A stretch of 35,767 nt of DNA from Methanobacterium sp. (GCA_021372715.1 JAJFTX010000096.1:1-35767), one strand, 5' to 3'. Shown: positions 1-8,619, numbered from the stretch's first letter. The notes: a model not told the origin generated them from the letters alone. Numbers and translations are program-made.

Positions 1-649
1 AAAGCCCATAAACTCGTTCTAAATCTCCCTTCAGATGTTGGTAATCTGCACCTGATAATTTCTTTAGATTATTTCTTTTATCCAGCTCTTCTGTCAGGTG
101 GAATACAGCTCTTAATAGTTCTGTGAATGTAGCATGCTCCAATAAATTAGGATTTTCTAATAAAATAAGCAAAAAACTCCTTTTATCTAATAAAAATGCT
201 TTTAAATCTATTAAAAACTCTATGGATTTTTCATTGCCACTTATTTTCAATTGGTAATCATATTTTTTGATATTTTCCGCTGCGATATCAAATTCTTTTT
301 TAGACCATTCACCAGTGATTATGAGGTTTTGCCTGATAGCATCTGTGTTTGAATCATATTTGGAGATATCTTTTAATAGTTCCGTTCCCATTTCACTGAA
401 AAAAGTGCCTATAACCATGTTAAGCTTTTCCAGAAGGATTCTCTTCTCTCTATTGCTAATAACGCTTTCGATAACCAGTACTACAAATAAAACCTCTATG
501 GGTAGGAAGGCCATATCGATACTTAGATAAAAATAGGTATCCTTATGATGTTGGAATATGACCAAGTTCAAAATATACAGTATTAATGATATTATAACGA
601 GTAGTAAGCCCAGTCTTGCTGTCCAGCTTAAATATTTGGATATTTTCAT
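1..649 (-). CDS. Membrane-anchored protein of unknown function (3' end beyond window)
   Basis: The open frame starts at ATG 649 and runs leftward off the window edge without a stop, giving about 216 visible residues. A GAGGT Shine-Dalgarno-like site lies just upstream. The N-terminus holds two hydrophobic segments, at about residues 11-31 and 41-62, separated by a short polar stretch (FQHHKDTYFY). After these the chain is soluble, charged and probably helical, with many Lys, Glu and Leu. No catalytic motif or known family was recognised. It follows cbiT on the same strand after about 63 bp, so it may be the last gene of that run. The likely layout is a two-helix membrane anchor with a cytoplasmic helical domain. 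The gene is real by coding appearance, but its function is unknown. Confidence 0.75.
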   Translation of the reverse strand, partial: MKISKYLSWTARLGLLLVIISLILYILNLVIFQHHKDTYFYLSIDMAFLPIEVLFVVLVIESVISNREKRILLEKLNMVIGTFFSEMGTELLKDISKYDSNTDAIRQNLIITGEWSKKEFDIAAENIKKYDYQLKISGNEKSIEFLIDLKAFLLDKRSFLLILLENPNLLEHATFTELLRAVFHLTEELDKRNNLKKLSGADYQHLKGDLERVYGL

Positions 650-712
650 TTAAACCTCATTATATCCTTTAATTTATAATCATGTTTCACTTATGAATTA
701 AGAAAGATTTAC

Positions 713-1276
713 TCAGATCTTTTTAGCTGAGATGATTGCTACTGGATTTCTTCCTTCCATCATAGTCCCTCTTTTGATAATTTTACCCTTGGAAATGTGT
801 ACATCAATAATATCCGGTTTTAAACCTACTTTTTGCATGTTAAGAATGGCTTCTAAACGGGTTTCCAGAAGAATGGCTGTTACTATTATTTTACCATTGG
901 GGTTCAGTTTTTTGTATCCATTTTCAATTATAGGGGATAATTCTCCGCTACTTCCTCCCACCATTAATATGTTAAATGATGGAAGTTCATTAAAAACCTG
1001 GGGTGCACTTCCCTGAATTAGTTGTACATTATCTTGCATTTTATGCTTTTCCAGATTCATATTGGTTATTTTCAGGGCTTTCGGATTTTTATCCACAGCA
1101 TAAACCTTCTCTGCCAATCTGGCAAATTCTAAGGTAAGACCTCCAGTTCCACAACCCACTTCCACCACGATATCGTCCTTTGATACCTCTGATTTGCACA
1201 TTACTAGGCATCTTATTTCTTCTTTAGTGGGGCCTGGTACCTTTGGATCTTTAATGAAATCTTCATCTGATATCAT
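713..1276 (-). CDS. cbiT: Cobalt-precorrin-6B C15-methyltransferase (decarboxylating), CbiT
   Basis: The 187-residue SAM-dependent methyltransferase is of the stand-alone CbiT size found in archaea. It would methylate C15 and decarboxylate the C12 acetate side chain in the anaerobic cobalamin route; methanogens need cobamides for Mtr. The SAM site is visible as VVEVGCGTGGLTLEFA, followed by an acidic strand end (VYAVDKNPKAL). The N-terminal motif DPKVPGPTKEEIR is typical of CbiT, and the GGSSGEL segment corresponds to the conserved glycine-rich loop after the third strand. ATG 1276 has a GAGGA site upstream. It lies downstream of ubiX on the same strand, after about 170 bp. No other cobalamin genes are in view. 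Confidence 0.9.
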   Translation of the reverse strand: MISDEDFIKDPKVPGPTKEEIRCLVMCKSEVSKDDIVVEVGCGTGGLTLEFARLAEKVYAVDKNPKALKITNMNLEKHKMQDNVQLIQGSAPQVFNELPSFNILMVGGSSGELSPIIENGYKKLNPNGKIIVTAILLETRLEAILNMQKVGLKPDIIDVHISKGKIIKRGTMMEGRNPVAIISAKKI

Positions 1277-1450
1277 TTTTTATATTCCTCGCCAAGATAA
1301 GGTTATTTTCATTTACAATAGCAAATTAGTACATTAAATAAATTTAATTAGTTCTTAATTCTTTTTTAATCTCTTATATTATTAAAAGGGATAATTAATC
1401 TCTTATTATTCTATTTGATTTTAAAACGGATATTTAATTATTTAGATTTA

Positions 1451-2002
1451 TTATTCCTGCCAGCGATGGTAGAGCTGATTATCGATTCTAAGAATGTCCA
1501 AAATTTTACCCACCACAAAATCCACCATTTCATCTATGTTTTGGGGTTGGTGATAGAAGGCAGGCATGGCTGGTAAAATAACACCTCCCTCTTGGGCAAT
1601 TTTCAGCATGTTCTCTAGATGTGCTGATCGCAATGGAGTCTCTCTGGGAACCACTATTAAGTCTCTTCTCTCTTTAAGAGCAACATCTGCTGCTCTGGTT
1701 ATTGCATTGCTAGTGTACCCATTGGCGATGGCAGATATGGTTTTCATAGTACAGGGGACTATTACCATTGACTGGAATCGGCAAGAACCACTGTTTATAT
1801 CTGTAGTGAGATCTTTTGCATCGTAATGCCGTTTTACTAAGCTATCTATTTGCTCTTCATCAATGCCCAGCTCATGTTTGAGTATTATCTCAGCTGGTTC
1901 TGTGACTAAGAGAGTAATATCTTTCTCGAGCTCTTTTAAAACTTCTAGAAGTCTAACTCCATATATTACGCCACTGGCTCCTGTAATAGCCACGATTATC
2001 AT
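1451..2002 (-). CDS. ubiX: UbiX/Pad1-family flavin prenyltransferase
   Basis: This 183-residue flavoprotein matches the UbiX family, which prenylates FMN to make the cofactor of UbiD-type (de)carboxylases. The N-terminal FMN/phosphate motif is AITGASGVIYGVRLLE. The conserved middle region reads VIVPCTMKTISAIANGY, and the signature VVPRETPLRSAHLENM binds the prenyl phosphate in known members. Length is normal for the family. ATG 2002 is preceded by GGAGAGATC. It sits about 46 bp after the HD phosphohydrolase gene, within the minus-strand cofactor run. No ubiD partner is in this window, so the decarboxylase it serves must be encoded elsewhere. Confidence 0.9.
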   Translation of the reverse strand: MIIVAITGASGVIYGVRLLEVLKELEKDITLLVTEPAEIILKHELGIDEEQIDSLVKRHYDAKDLTTDINSGSCRFQSMVIVPCTMKTISAIANGYTSNAITRAADVALKERRDLIVVPRETPLRSAHLENMLKIAQEGGVILPAMPAFYHQPQNIDEMVDFVVGKILDILRIDNQLYHRWQE

Positions 2003-2048
2003 ATGATCTCTCCATCTTTTTTAATTAACATTATTAAATTAATGATCA

Positions 2049-3206
2049 TTAAATGGGTATATACTCTCTAAAAGAAAAATTTACAGCTTGAGATGCATTT
2101 TCAGGGGGGAGGTAAATACATAGATCTGCATGGTTAAAACGGGCTTCATTTAAGGCATTTACTATTGTTGAGATTTCCCCTAATTTTTTAATCTCATCTT
2201 CATCTAACGCTACTAAAGTGCTCATTTCTTGGAATGAAGGATATTCTGGAATATCCATAATTATCTGTTCATATGGAATTTTCAGATCCTCAGAAAGCTC
2301 TTTTTCTATGGCCCTTATTTGATCATCATTTATTTTGAATAGAGATTCTGGATTGTTAATTTCATCTAGTTTAAGGGAATAAACTGTTTTATAGAGGGAA
2401 CGATTATCCAATCTATTAATCATGTCCTTAATATAACCCTTTTGGGCTCGGGCAGCAGATATGATATCCAAATCATCGTAGAGATAGATGTTCATTGGAT
2501 CCACCACATCACCTTCAAAGAGTTTATAGAGACATCTTCTGAACATGGAATTTATAATTCTGGTAGTATGATGCTGGTAAACGCTGGGATACATAAAATA
2601 ACGTGCTAAAAGCATAGATTCAGCTGCCTGGACTCCTTTTCTTTTTAACATTAGATTATCGTCCAGTATCATATTATAAATAAGTCTTTCCACATCTATA
2701 ACTCCGTAAGCTACTCCTGTATAATAAGAATCACGAAGAAGATAATCCATACGGTCCACATCCAATTCACCGGATATTATCTGGCCCAATGAACCTTTCC
2801 CGCCAATGGTGTTTAAGATTTCCTTAATGTTAAATACCTCTTTTAAAATATCTCCTAACTGTGAGTTTTTTAACAGCTGTGAAGTGAGTTCCTCATGTGA
2901 ACTGGGCATAACTCCTTCTGATACATGGGAAAATGGACCGTGTCCAGAATCATGTAGTACAGCACTCACCCTTAACAGGCTTTTTTGGTGCTGGTCTAAT
3001 CCAAGATGGTCGGCTAGTTTTGATGCTAGGTTCATGGTGCCTATGGAATGTTCAAACCGAGTGTGATTAGCGCCGGGATAAACTAAGTAGGTAAAGCCTA
3101 GTTGTTTTATACGCCTAAGTCTTTGAATTTGGGGGGTGTCAATTAGTTTAACCTCCAGTTCATCCACCTTAAGATTTCCATGTACACTATCCCTTATAAA
3201 TTTCAA
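2049..3206 (-). CDS. HD-domain phosphohydrolase (dGTPase/SAMHD1-like)
   Basis: This is a 385-residue HD superfamily protein. The metal-binding residues are visible in order: the His of RFEHSIGTMN, the HD pair in AVLHDSGHGPFSH, and the Asp of ELDVDRMDYLLRDSYYTG. The motif spacing is that of the dNTP triphosphohydrolase/SAMHD1-like branch (YwfO type), so a nucleotide substrate is likely, but which one cannot be read. The start is a TTG at 3206: a strong GGAGG lies within the last codons of moaE and spans its stop, so the two genes are probably translationally coupled. No transmembrane segment or signal peptide was seen. The link to molybdopterin or NAD synthesis is positional only. Confidence 0.85.
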   Translation of the reverse strand: MKFIRDSVHGNLKVDELEVKLIDTPQIQRLRRIKQLGFTYLVYPGANHTRFEHSIGTMNLASKLADHLGLDQHQKSLLRVSAVLHDSGHGPFSHVSEGVMPSSHEELTSQLLKNSQLGDILKEVFNIKEILNTIGGKGSLGQIISGELDVDRMDYLLRDSYYTGVAYGVIDVERLIYNMILDDNLMLKRKGVQAAESMLLARYFMYPSVYQHHTTRIINSMFRRCLYKLFEGDVVDPMNIYLYDDLDIISAARAQKGYIKDMINRLDNRSLYKTVYSLKLDEINNPESLFKINDDQIRAIEKELSEDLKIPYEQIIMDIPEYPSFQEMSTLVALDEDEIKKLGEISTIVNALNEARFNHADLCIYLPPENASQAVNFSFREYIPI

Positions 3207-3210
3207 AAGA

Positions 3211-3654
3211 TTATCCTCCAGACATTATAATATTTGTACCTTCCTCAGTTTTTTCTTCTTTTTTAAAATCAAGTTCATATTTAACTCTTTCAACCACTTC
3301 ATTCAATGCTTTCTGGGTTTCCTGTCTGTGAGCTCCAGCTACCATAGTCAGAAATAGAGATTCTCCTATTTCAAACTCACCTAAATAGTGCACCACAGCC
3401 AGATTAAGTATACCATATTTCTCCTTAACCTCGTTTAATATTTCTTTAAGTTCTTCCTGGCAACTTTCCTTATCTGTAGTGCTTAATTTGATTTTTTGGG
3501 TTACTTTACCCGGTTCTACTCCACGGACTATGCCTTCAAAGGAATATATAGCTCCGCATTCACTGATATTTGCATTGTTTTTGATAAATTCCTGGAGTTT
3601 ACAAATATTATAATCTTCTTCCCCCTTCTCCAGAATTTTCGCCATGATTTCCAT
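3211..3654 (-). CDS. moaE: Molybdopterin synthase catalytic subunit, MoaE
   Basis: This protein of about 147 residues belongs to MoaE, which with thiocarboxylated MoaD inserts the dithiolene sulfurs into precursor Z (cPMP). Visible family blocks are GAIYSFEGIVRG near residue 40, VVHYLGEFEIGES, the AGAHRQETQKAL helix, and the lysine region RVKYELDFKKEE that matches the active-site lysines of MoaE. The ATG at 3654 was chosen because AGGATGATC lies a few bases before it. ATG 3663 is an in-frame alternative with no spacing for a ribosome site, and ATG 3645 is a third. No moaD, moaA or moaC is in the window. A molybdopterin oxidoreductase is encoded at 22264-22932. Its final codons carry the ribosome site of the HD gene. 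Confidence 0.88.
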   Translation of the reverse strand: MEIMAKILEKGEEDYNICKLQEFIKNNANISECGAIYSFEGIVRGVEPGKVTQKIKLSTTDKESCQEELKEILNEVKEKYGILNLAVVHYLGEFEIGESLFLTMVAGAHRQETQKALNEVVERVKYELDFKKEEKTEEGTNIIMSGG

Positions 3655-3774
3655 GCAGATCATCCTATCTTATCTTAGAATAAATTATATGCATTTTTTT
3701 ATATAGGTTGTATTATATGTTGTTCTCTTTTTATTATTTTTATATCATCTACAATAGGAACTATTTGCTAGAAT

Positions 3775-4302
3775 TTATATGCCCTCTTTATGGATATGCT
3801 TGATTCTGTTAATTCCATCGATTTCTTCGATTACTTCTGCTACTGAGTCTGGTATTAAAGATTTCCAATCATCTCCGGTGATCATTCTTTTTCTAACTTC
3901 AGTACCCGAATAAATCTCCCTATTGTATATGGGGGGATTGGTAACCTTGTACCCGGCTTCAATAAAGAGTCTTTCCACAAGTGAATTTCCAGAATAGATT
4001 ATTTCAAAGGGAGGGGTTAACATTTTCACCTGAGCTACCCATAATGAATTGCAGGCCACATCTTGTATAGGGGTGATATAATAACTGGATGATGATATTC
4101 CATACTCACTGAGTGCTTTACTTATCATCATGGTCCTCTCTCCAGCGGTGAAGGGATCCTTAGGAGTATGGCTGAGCTGAGCACTTCCAATACAGATCAC
4201 CACCTCATCCACCTCTGCCAAAATCCGCTTAATAACGTCCATATGGCCCTTGTGAATTGGTTGCAGTCTTCCCACCAACAATCCTCTAACTTTATCCACC
4301 AT
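3775..4302 (-). CDS. nadM: Nicotinamide-nucleotide adenylyltransferase, archaeal type
   Basis: The 175-residue protein is an archaeal NMN adenylyltransferase, converting NMN and ATP to NAD+. The nucleotidyltransferase signature is GRLQPIHKGHMDVI, with the (H/T)xGH motif as HKGH. The second signature near the C-terminus is YSGTEVRKRM, equivalent to ISSTxxR. The intervening block IGSAQLSHTPKDPFTAGERT is characteristic of this family. It is the first gene of the minus-strand run, transcribed away from atwA across a divergent intergenic region of about 260 bp. Length and motifs leave little doubt. Confidence 0.93.
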   Translation of the reverse strand: MVDKVRGLLVGRLQPIHKGHMDVIKRILAEVDEVVICIGSAQLSHTPKDPFTAGERTMMISKALSEYGISSSSYYITPIQDVACNSLWVAQVKMLTPPFEIIYSGNSLVERLFIEAGYKVTNPPIYNREIYSGTEVRKRMITGDDWKSLIPDSVAEVIEEIDGINRIKHIHKEGI

Positions 4303-4561
4303 ATAATATCACCAGTTAACTAAATATTCAATTATTATATTGTTGAATACGAGATATAAATATAAACAACAAAAAGAACTATTTTCAGGCATAATTTAAT
4401 AATAAATTAGGGATGATAAACTTATCATTTACCAAACGATATAAAAATAAAAAAACCATGAACTTATATAATCTAGATATAAAATCATAAAAGTCAGCTT
4501 ACCGAATTAGTTTTAAAATATTAGGGATTTGATTAATACAAGTTTATTCTCTGGTGAAAAC
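4303..4561. promoter_or_regulatory. Divergent intergenic region nadM/atwA with a 16-bp palindrome
   Basis: This AT-rich divergent region of about 260 bp must contain both promoters. A perfect inverted repeat, ATGATAA-AC-TTATCAT, lies at 4413-4428. A TATA-like TTATATAAT lies near 4462-4470, about 95 bp before the atwA start, which would give a leader of roughly 65-70 nt. A second small inverted repeat, TTGTTG...CAACAA, sits between about 4341 and 4373. The palindrome is well placed for a repressor or activator of atwA, but no regulator is identified. Confidence 0.4.
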
Positions 4562-6292
4562 ATGATAAAAGTTGAAAATTTATCTAAAACTTATAAAATG
4601 AAAGATGGGGCAGAAATAGAGGCTTTGAAAAATATAAATCTCACTATTGATGATGGAGAAATTGTGGGCATTATAGGAATGAGTGGATCAGGAAAAAGCA
4701 CACTTTTAAGAATATTAAGGGGGGTGGAATCTTTTGATGAAGGAAGAATAATCATGGGTGATTTTGAAGTGGATCGTGATTTCGATTCTGTTAAGTCTCG
4801 TTGTTTAAAAAAAGCCACAGCCATACACCTGCAGAGATCCTTTGGTTTATGGGCAGAAACTGCTTATCAGAATGTGGTGAGAAAGTTATACGGTGCCAAA
4901 TATGGAGATGAAGCCCTCACTGATTTTGAATTTGCTAATGATGAATTTGGAGAAGAAGCTATACAACTCCTGAATGTGGTTGGTCTGGGACATAAGATCG
5001 ATCATTTCGCCCCAGTATTAAGTGGAGGGGAAAAACAGAGACTTATAATGGCCAGACAACTCGCTAAAAAACCTGAAATACTACTTTTAGATGAACCGGC
5101 CACTATGTCATGCCCAAAATCTAAACAGGAGATATTAGATGCTATTAAAAATATTAATCAGGAGATGGGTATAACTGTCCTTCTAGTATCACATCTTCCA
5201 GAAGTACATAATTATCTTTCCAACAGACTACTGCTTATGGAAAATGGAGAAATAGTAAAAGAAGGGACTCCAAAAGACATAATCAAAAAATTCATACAGA
5301 ATATGGAGCAGATGGAAACTCTAAGAGATCCATCAGATGTGGGCGAACCATTAATAAAAGTAGAAGATTTAGGGCGTAGATTCACACTTCTTAAGGGTGG
5401 AAATGTACTGAATGTGGAAGATGTTAACTTCGAAGTATTGAAAGGGGAGATAATATCATTAATGGGGTTAAGTGGCGCCGGTAAGACGGTTCTTTTAAGG
5501 ATGGTGGCTGGTTTGGACACACCAGATACTGGGAAAGTTTACTTTAAATTAGATGGTGAATGGGTGGATATGCATCAACCAGGCATCCCGAGGATGAAGG
5601 TAAGGAGAAAGATGGGTTTCATGCATCAGGAGTTTTCTTTAGTACATCATGCTACCATCAAAGACCAAATAGCATCTAGATTAGGGGTTAAAAATGAAAA
5701 TATAGTTTGGCAAGCTAAACAAAAAGCTAAAGAACTTGAGATTTCCGATAAAATTTTGGATGTGCTTTATCAACTCACTGATTTGCCTGAAAATGAAGCA
5801 AAAATGCGTTTAGAACAAATAGGATTATCAGCTAACATACTGGAAGAACTTTTCCCTAGCTTCCCGGACAAAGAAGTTAAAAAATACGCCCAACCCATAT
5901 TTGAAGCATTGAATCTACCCATGGATATTCTGGATCGAAGATCCTATGAGTTATCTGGTGGACAGAAGGTAAGAGCTACCCTGGCTCTAGTTTTAGCTTC
6001 AAAACCGGATATTTTAATACTGGACGAACCATTTGGAGATTTAGACCCTATAACTCTAAGAATGGTATCTAATTCACTTAAACGGATTAATAAAAGCTTT
6101 GATACCACAATTCTAATGGTAAGTCACCATATTGACTTTATTGAGGAAGTTACTACTCGTGCTATAATGATCGAGGATGGAAGACTGATAATGGAAGGCG
6201 AACCACATCACATGTGTCATGAATTTATCAAAAGATGTAAAGCTGATTATCTTAAGGATTTAGATGATCTTAGAGAACAGATGGCCGGATAG
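4562..6292 (+). CDS. atwA: Methyl-coenzyme M reductase activation component A2 (AtwA), tandem ABC ATPase
   Basis: This soluble protein of about 576 residues has two ABC ATPase domains and no membrane segments, as in component A2, which uses ATP in reductive activation of methyl-coenzyme M reductase. Domain 1 has Walker A GMSGSGKST (39-47), signature LSGGEKQR (about 153-160) and Walker B LLLDEP (174-179), followed by the AtwA-like ATMSCPKSKQE. Domain 2 has Walker A GLSGAGKT (302-309), signature LSGGQKVR and Walker B ILDEPFGDLDP. The long insert at about 365-460 in domain 2 is also typical. ATG 4562 was chosen because GGTGA lies five bases before it; an upstream TTG at 4529 lacks a ribosome site. 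Methanobacteria often carry several A2 paralogs, so this copy's exact role is inferred. Confidence 0.88.
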   Translation: MIKVENLSKTYKMKDGAEIEALKNINLTIDDGEIVGIIGMSGSGKSTLLRILRGVESFDEGRIIMGDFEVDRDFDSVKSRCLKKATAIHLQRSFGLWAETAYQNVVRKLYGAKYGDEALTDFEFANDEFGEEAIQLLNVVGLGHKIDHFAPVLSGGEKQRLIMARQLAKKPEILLLDEPATMSCPKSKQEILDAIKNINQEMGITVLLVSHLPEVHNYLSNRLLLMENGEIVKEGTPKDIIKKFIQNMEQMETLRDPSDVGEPLIKVEDLGRRFTLLKGGNVLNVEDVNFEVLKGEIISLMGLSGAGKTVLLRMVAGLDTPDTGKVYFKLDGEWVDMHQPGIPRMKVRRKMGFMHQEFSLVHHATIKDQIASRLGVKNENIVWQAKQKAKELEISDKILDVLYQLTDLPENEAKMRLEQIGLSANILEELFPSFPDKEVKKYAQPIFEALNLPMDILDRRSYELSGGQKVRATLALVLASKPDILILDEPFGDLDPITLRMVSNSLKRINKSFDTTILMVSHHIDFIEEVTTRAIMIEDGRLIMEGEPHHMCHEFIKRCKADYLKDLDDLREQMAG

Positions 6293-6333
6293 ATATTTAA
6301 ATATTATTTACTGAAATAAATATGGTGTATAAT

Positions 6334-6729
6334 ATGTTTAAAACTATTATGGTACCCTCGGATGGTTCACAGTTTGCCCTTAAAGCAGAAGATGTAGCAA
6401 TATCCATAGCTTTAAAATTTCAGGGGAAACTAGTCGTGGTACATATCATAGATGAAAAACTGATTCAACCCTTTGAAGTCTTAGAAGAAGAAGGAAAATA
6501 TATATTAGAAAAAGCAGCACTTAAAGGTGAACAACAGGGCGTAGAAGTTGATCAAGTATTAATAGTGGGAAATCCAGCCCATGATATGTCTAAAATAGTA
6601 GAAAAAACAGGAGCTGACTTGGTGGTAATAGGAACCCACGGGAAAACGGGACTTAGAAAAATTCTTATGGGCAGTGTAGCAGAGAATACAATAAAAACAG
6701 TTAAAGTCCCTGTTTTACTGGTTAAATGA
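6334..6729 (+). CDS. Universal stress protein, UspA family
   Basis: A single Usp domain of about 131 residues. The N-terminal strand and loop read IMVPSDGSQFALKA, and the ATP-binding pattern near the C-terminus is GTHGKTGLRKILMGSVAENT (G-2x-G-9x-G-S/T), so it should belong to the nucleotide-binding subgroup. ATG 6334 is preferred because GGTG lies six bases upstream; ATG 6322 is an in-frame alternative. It follows atwA after about 40 bp and precedes the oxygen-defence genes, suggesting a role in stress response, but Usp proteins rarely have an assignable individual function. Confidence 0.88.
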   Translation: MFKTIMVPSDGSQFALKAEDVAISIALKFQGKLVVVHIIDEKLIQPFEVLEEEGKYILEKAALKGEQQGVEVDQVLIVGNPAHDMSKIVEKTGADLVVIGTHGKTGLRKILMGSVAENTIKTVKVPVLLVK

Positions 6730-6868
6730 AAATAATTAATTTTAAATAACGTTTTTATTTTATATTAAATCCATTTTCTAATATTTTTCATTTAAATTTA
6801 ATTCAATTAATCAAATATTCTATTTTTCTATTCTATTTCCATTAATTAAATTTTTAATAGATTAAATT

Positions 6869-6999
6869 TATAAAAATCAAGGAATAAAAGCCAAAATCCT
6901 AATATAATTTAATTTTATATCAATATTCATTTTTCAAATAGTTTAAATATATAAAAAACTATAAAAACCAATGAATAAAAGCCAAAATCCTAATATAAT
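6869..6999 (+). repeat. Tandem 40-bp direct repeat containing duplicated TATA box upstream of rubredoxin
   Basis: Copies at 6869-6908 and 6960-6999 are offset by 91 bp and differ at two positions only (6877 T/C and 6881 G/T). Each begins with TATAAAAA and continues into the shared core GAATAAAAGCCAAAATCC. The TATA-like start in each copy, about 25 bp from its end, makes them look like duplicated promoters. Copy 2 is well placed to drive rubredoxin, whose GGAGG lies at 7012-7016. The rest of 6730-7022 is very AT-rich with no coding signal. Confidence 0.65.
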
Positions 7000-7022
7000 A
7001 TTAGGCTATCTGGAGGTTATAA

Positions 7023-7184
7023 ATGGATAAATACATTTGTACAGCATGCGGATACACCTACGACCCTGAACTCGGCGATCCCAATGGCGGAATCGAACCA
7101 GGAACATCTTTTGAAGATTTACCTGATGATTGGGTTTGTCCACTCTGCGGTGTAGGTAAGGCTATGTTTAAAAAAGCAGATTAA
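7023..7184 (+). CDS. Rubredoxin
   Basis: This is a 53-residue rubredoxin with the two iron knuckles YICTACGYTYDP (Cys 6 and 9) and DWVCPLCGVGK (Cys 39 and 42). The linker carries the usual GTSFEDLPDDW. It binds one iron through four cysteines and acts as a cytoplasmic electron carrier. In anaerobes, rubredoxin feeds rubrerythrin, ferritin-like proteins and diiron flavoproteins that reduce O2 or peroxide. A strong GGAGGTT lies about six bases before ATG 7023. The adjoining ferritin, peroxiredoxin and SOD genes support an oxygen-defence role. It has its own promoter region with a duplicated 40-bp repeat and may be cotranscribed with the ferritin gene 55 bp downstream. Confidence 0.96.
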   Translation: MDKYICTACGYTYDPELGDPNGGIEPGTSFEDLPDDWVCPLCGVGKAMFKKAD

Positions 7185-7239
7185 AGCTAAGATTATAATT
7201 TTTTTTAAATTTGAATTATTTTATTGGAGGTTAAAAAAA

Positions 7240-7749
7240 ATGCTTGATGAAGAGATGGCCAACGCCATTAACATACAGTTAAATGCAGAACTATATTCTG
7301 GTTATCTTTACCTCTCCATGGCAGCTTATTTTGAATCTACAGATCTCAGTGGATTTGCCAACTGGATGCGGGTGCAAGCTCAGGAAGAACTATCTCATGC
7401 CATGAAATTCTATGATTATCTGGTACAGAGAGGTGCAAGAGTAACTTTAACTGAAATCGAAGCACCTCCCACTGAATGGGATTCAACCATCGCTGTATTT
7501 GAACATGTATACGAGCATGAGCAGATGGTAACTGGACTGATCAATAAACTGGTGGATCTGGCCATATCAATAAGTGACCATGCTACCAACAACTTCCTAC
7601 AATGGTATGTAGCTGAACAGGTGGAAGAAGAAGAATCAGCCAGTGGAGTGCTTCAGAAGGTTAAATTAGCCGGTGAAGATTCCAGCGGACTCCTGATGCT
7701 GGACCAAGAACTAGGTACCAGAGTGTTCCATCCCCCTGCCCAAGAATAA
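7240..7749 (+). CDS. Ferritin, non-heme (FtnA-like)
   Basis: This 169-residue ferritin-like four-helix protein would oxidise and store iron in a 24-subunit shell. Ferroxidase-type residues are visible: Glu in QLNAELYSGYLYLSMAAYF, the ExxH pair in AQEELSHAMKFYDYL, Glu in YEHEQMVTGLINKL and the acidic patch EQVEEEESASGVL. Length and motif order match bacterial and archaeal FtnA rather than rubrerythrin, since there is no rubredoxin-like C-terminus. GGAGGTT lies before ATG 7240. Removing free iron lowers Fenton chemistry, which fits the neighbouring SOD and peroxiredoxin. A run of eight T (7758-7765) follows the stop and probably ends the transcript. Confidence 0.93.
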   Translation: MLDEEMANAINIQLNAELYSGYLYLSMAAYFESTDLSGFANWMRVQAQEELSHAMKFYDYLVQRGARVTLTEIEAPPTEWDSTIAVFEHVYEHEQMVTGLINKLVDLAISISDHATNNFLQWYVAEQVEEEESASGVLQKVKLAGEDSSGLLMLDQELGTRVFHPPAQE

Positions 7750-7757
7750 TATAATTA

Positions 7758-7765
7758 TTTTTTTT
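7758..7765 (+). terminator. T-tract terminator after ferritin
   Basis: Eight consecutive T lie nine bases after the ferritin stop. Archaeal RNA polymerase ends at T-rich stretches without needing a hairpin. More T-rich DNA follows, up to the peroxiredoxin promoter region. Confidence 0.4.
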
Positions 7766-7932
7766 CCATTTGATTTTTAATTTTTGTAGTAACTGGCTTT
7801 ATTTTTTTTAAATTTCATTTACTAATCTATTATTATTAAGACTTCTAATTATTTTTCAAATCTCAACGAAATAAATAAATAAAAATTAACACAAAATATT
7901 ATTATTGAAAAATAGACCTCAGGGGGCATATT

Positions 7933-8619
7933 ATGGGAGAAAAAATTTACGAAGTAAAGAAAATGAAAAAAAAAGATAGAGGAATGCCATTAATTGGAGA
8001 TGAATTCCCTAAAATGGAGGTTCAAACCACTCAGGGAATAATGAAATTACCTAAAGCCTTTAAAGGAAGATGGTTTGTTCTTTTTAGCCATCCTGGTGAT
8101 TTCACACCAGTTTGTACCACTGAATTCGTGGCCTTTCAATTAAGATTTGATCTATTTGAGGAATTGAACTGTGAATTAATTGGTTTATCCGTGGATCAGG
8201 TATTCTCACACCTAAAATGGATTGAATGGATTTCTGAAAACTTCGATATAGACATCGAATTCCCGATTATTGCAGACACCGGAGCGGTTGCCAAAAAATT
8301 AGGCTTAATACACCCAAATAAGGGTACCAATACAGTACGAGCTGTATTCATAATAGATCCTGAAGGTATAATCAGAGCCATGCTATATTACCCCCAAGAA
8401 TTGGGAAGAAACATCGATGAGATACTGAGAATGATCGAGGGATTCCAAACAGCTGAAGATAAGGGAGTGGCTATACCAGCAAACTGGCCCTGCAATGAGA
8501 TAATAGGCAAAGGACTGATCATACCACCCGCCGCAGATATAGAAACTGCAATCAAAAGACCCGAACAATACAAGTGTTTTGACTGGTGGTTATGTTACAG
8601 AAACTATTATAAATGGTAG
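7933..8619 (+). CDS. Peroxiredoxin (archaeal Prx6/AhpC-like)
   Basis: A 228-residue thiol peroxidase that reduces H2O2 and organic peroxides. The peroxidatic cysteine is Cys 61 in HPGDFTPVCTTEF, with the usual Thr/Pro neighbours, and the conserved Arg lies in TVRAVFIIDPEG. The long C-terminus carries Cys 187, 215 and 221. The last pair is spaced as in the well-studied Aeropyrum peroxiredoxin, where these cysteines take part in resolving the oxidised enzyme. About 13 N-terminal residues look extra for the family; an internal ATG at about 7963 is a possible alternative, but AGGGGG stands before ATG 7933. Superoxide dismutase follows after 12 bp, so superoxide and its peroxide product would be handled by one operon. 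Confidence 0.93.
   Translation: MGEKIYEVKKMKKKDRGMPLIGDEFPKMEVQTTQGIMKLPKAFKGRWFVLFSHPGDFTPVCTTEFVAFQLRFDLFEELNCELIGLSVDQVFSHLKWIEWISENFDIDIEFPIIADTGAVAKKLGLIHPNKGTNTVRAVFIIDPEGIIRAMLYYPQELGRNIDEILRMIEGFQTAEDKGVAIPANWPCNEIIGKGLIIPPAADIETAIKRPEQYKCFDWWLCYRNYYKW

Noticed and set aside
267..530. 87-codon plus-strand frame at the left edge
   Set aside because: It is antisense to the partial membrane protein, which has an open frame over the whole 649 bases and a good start.
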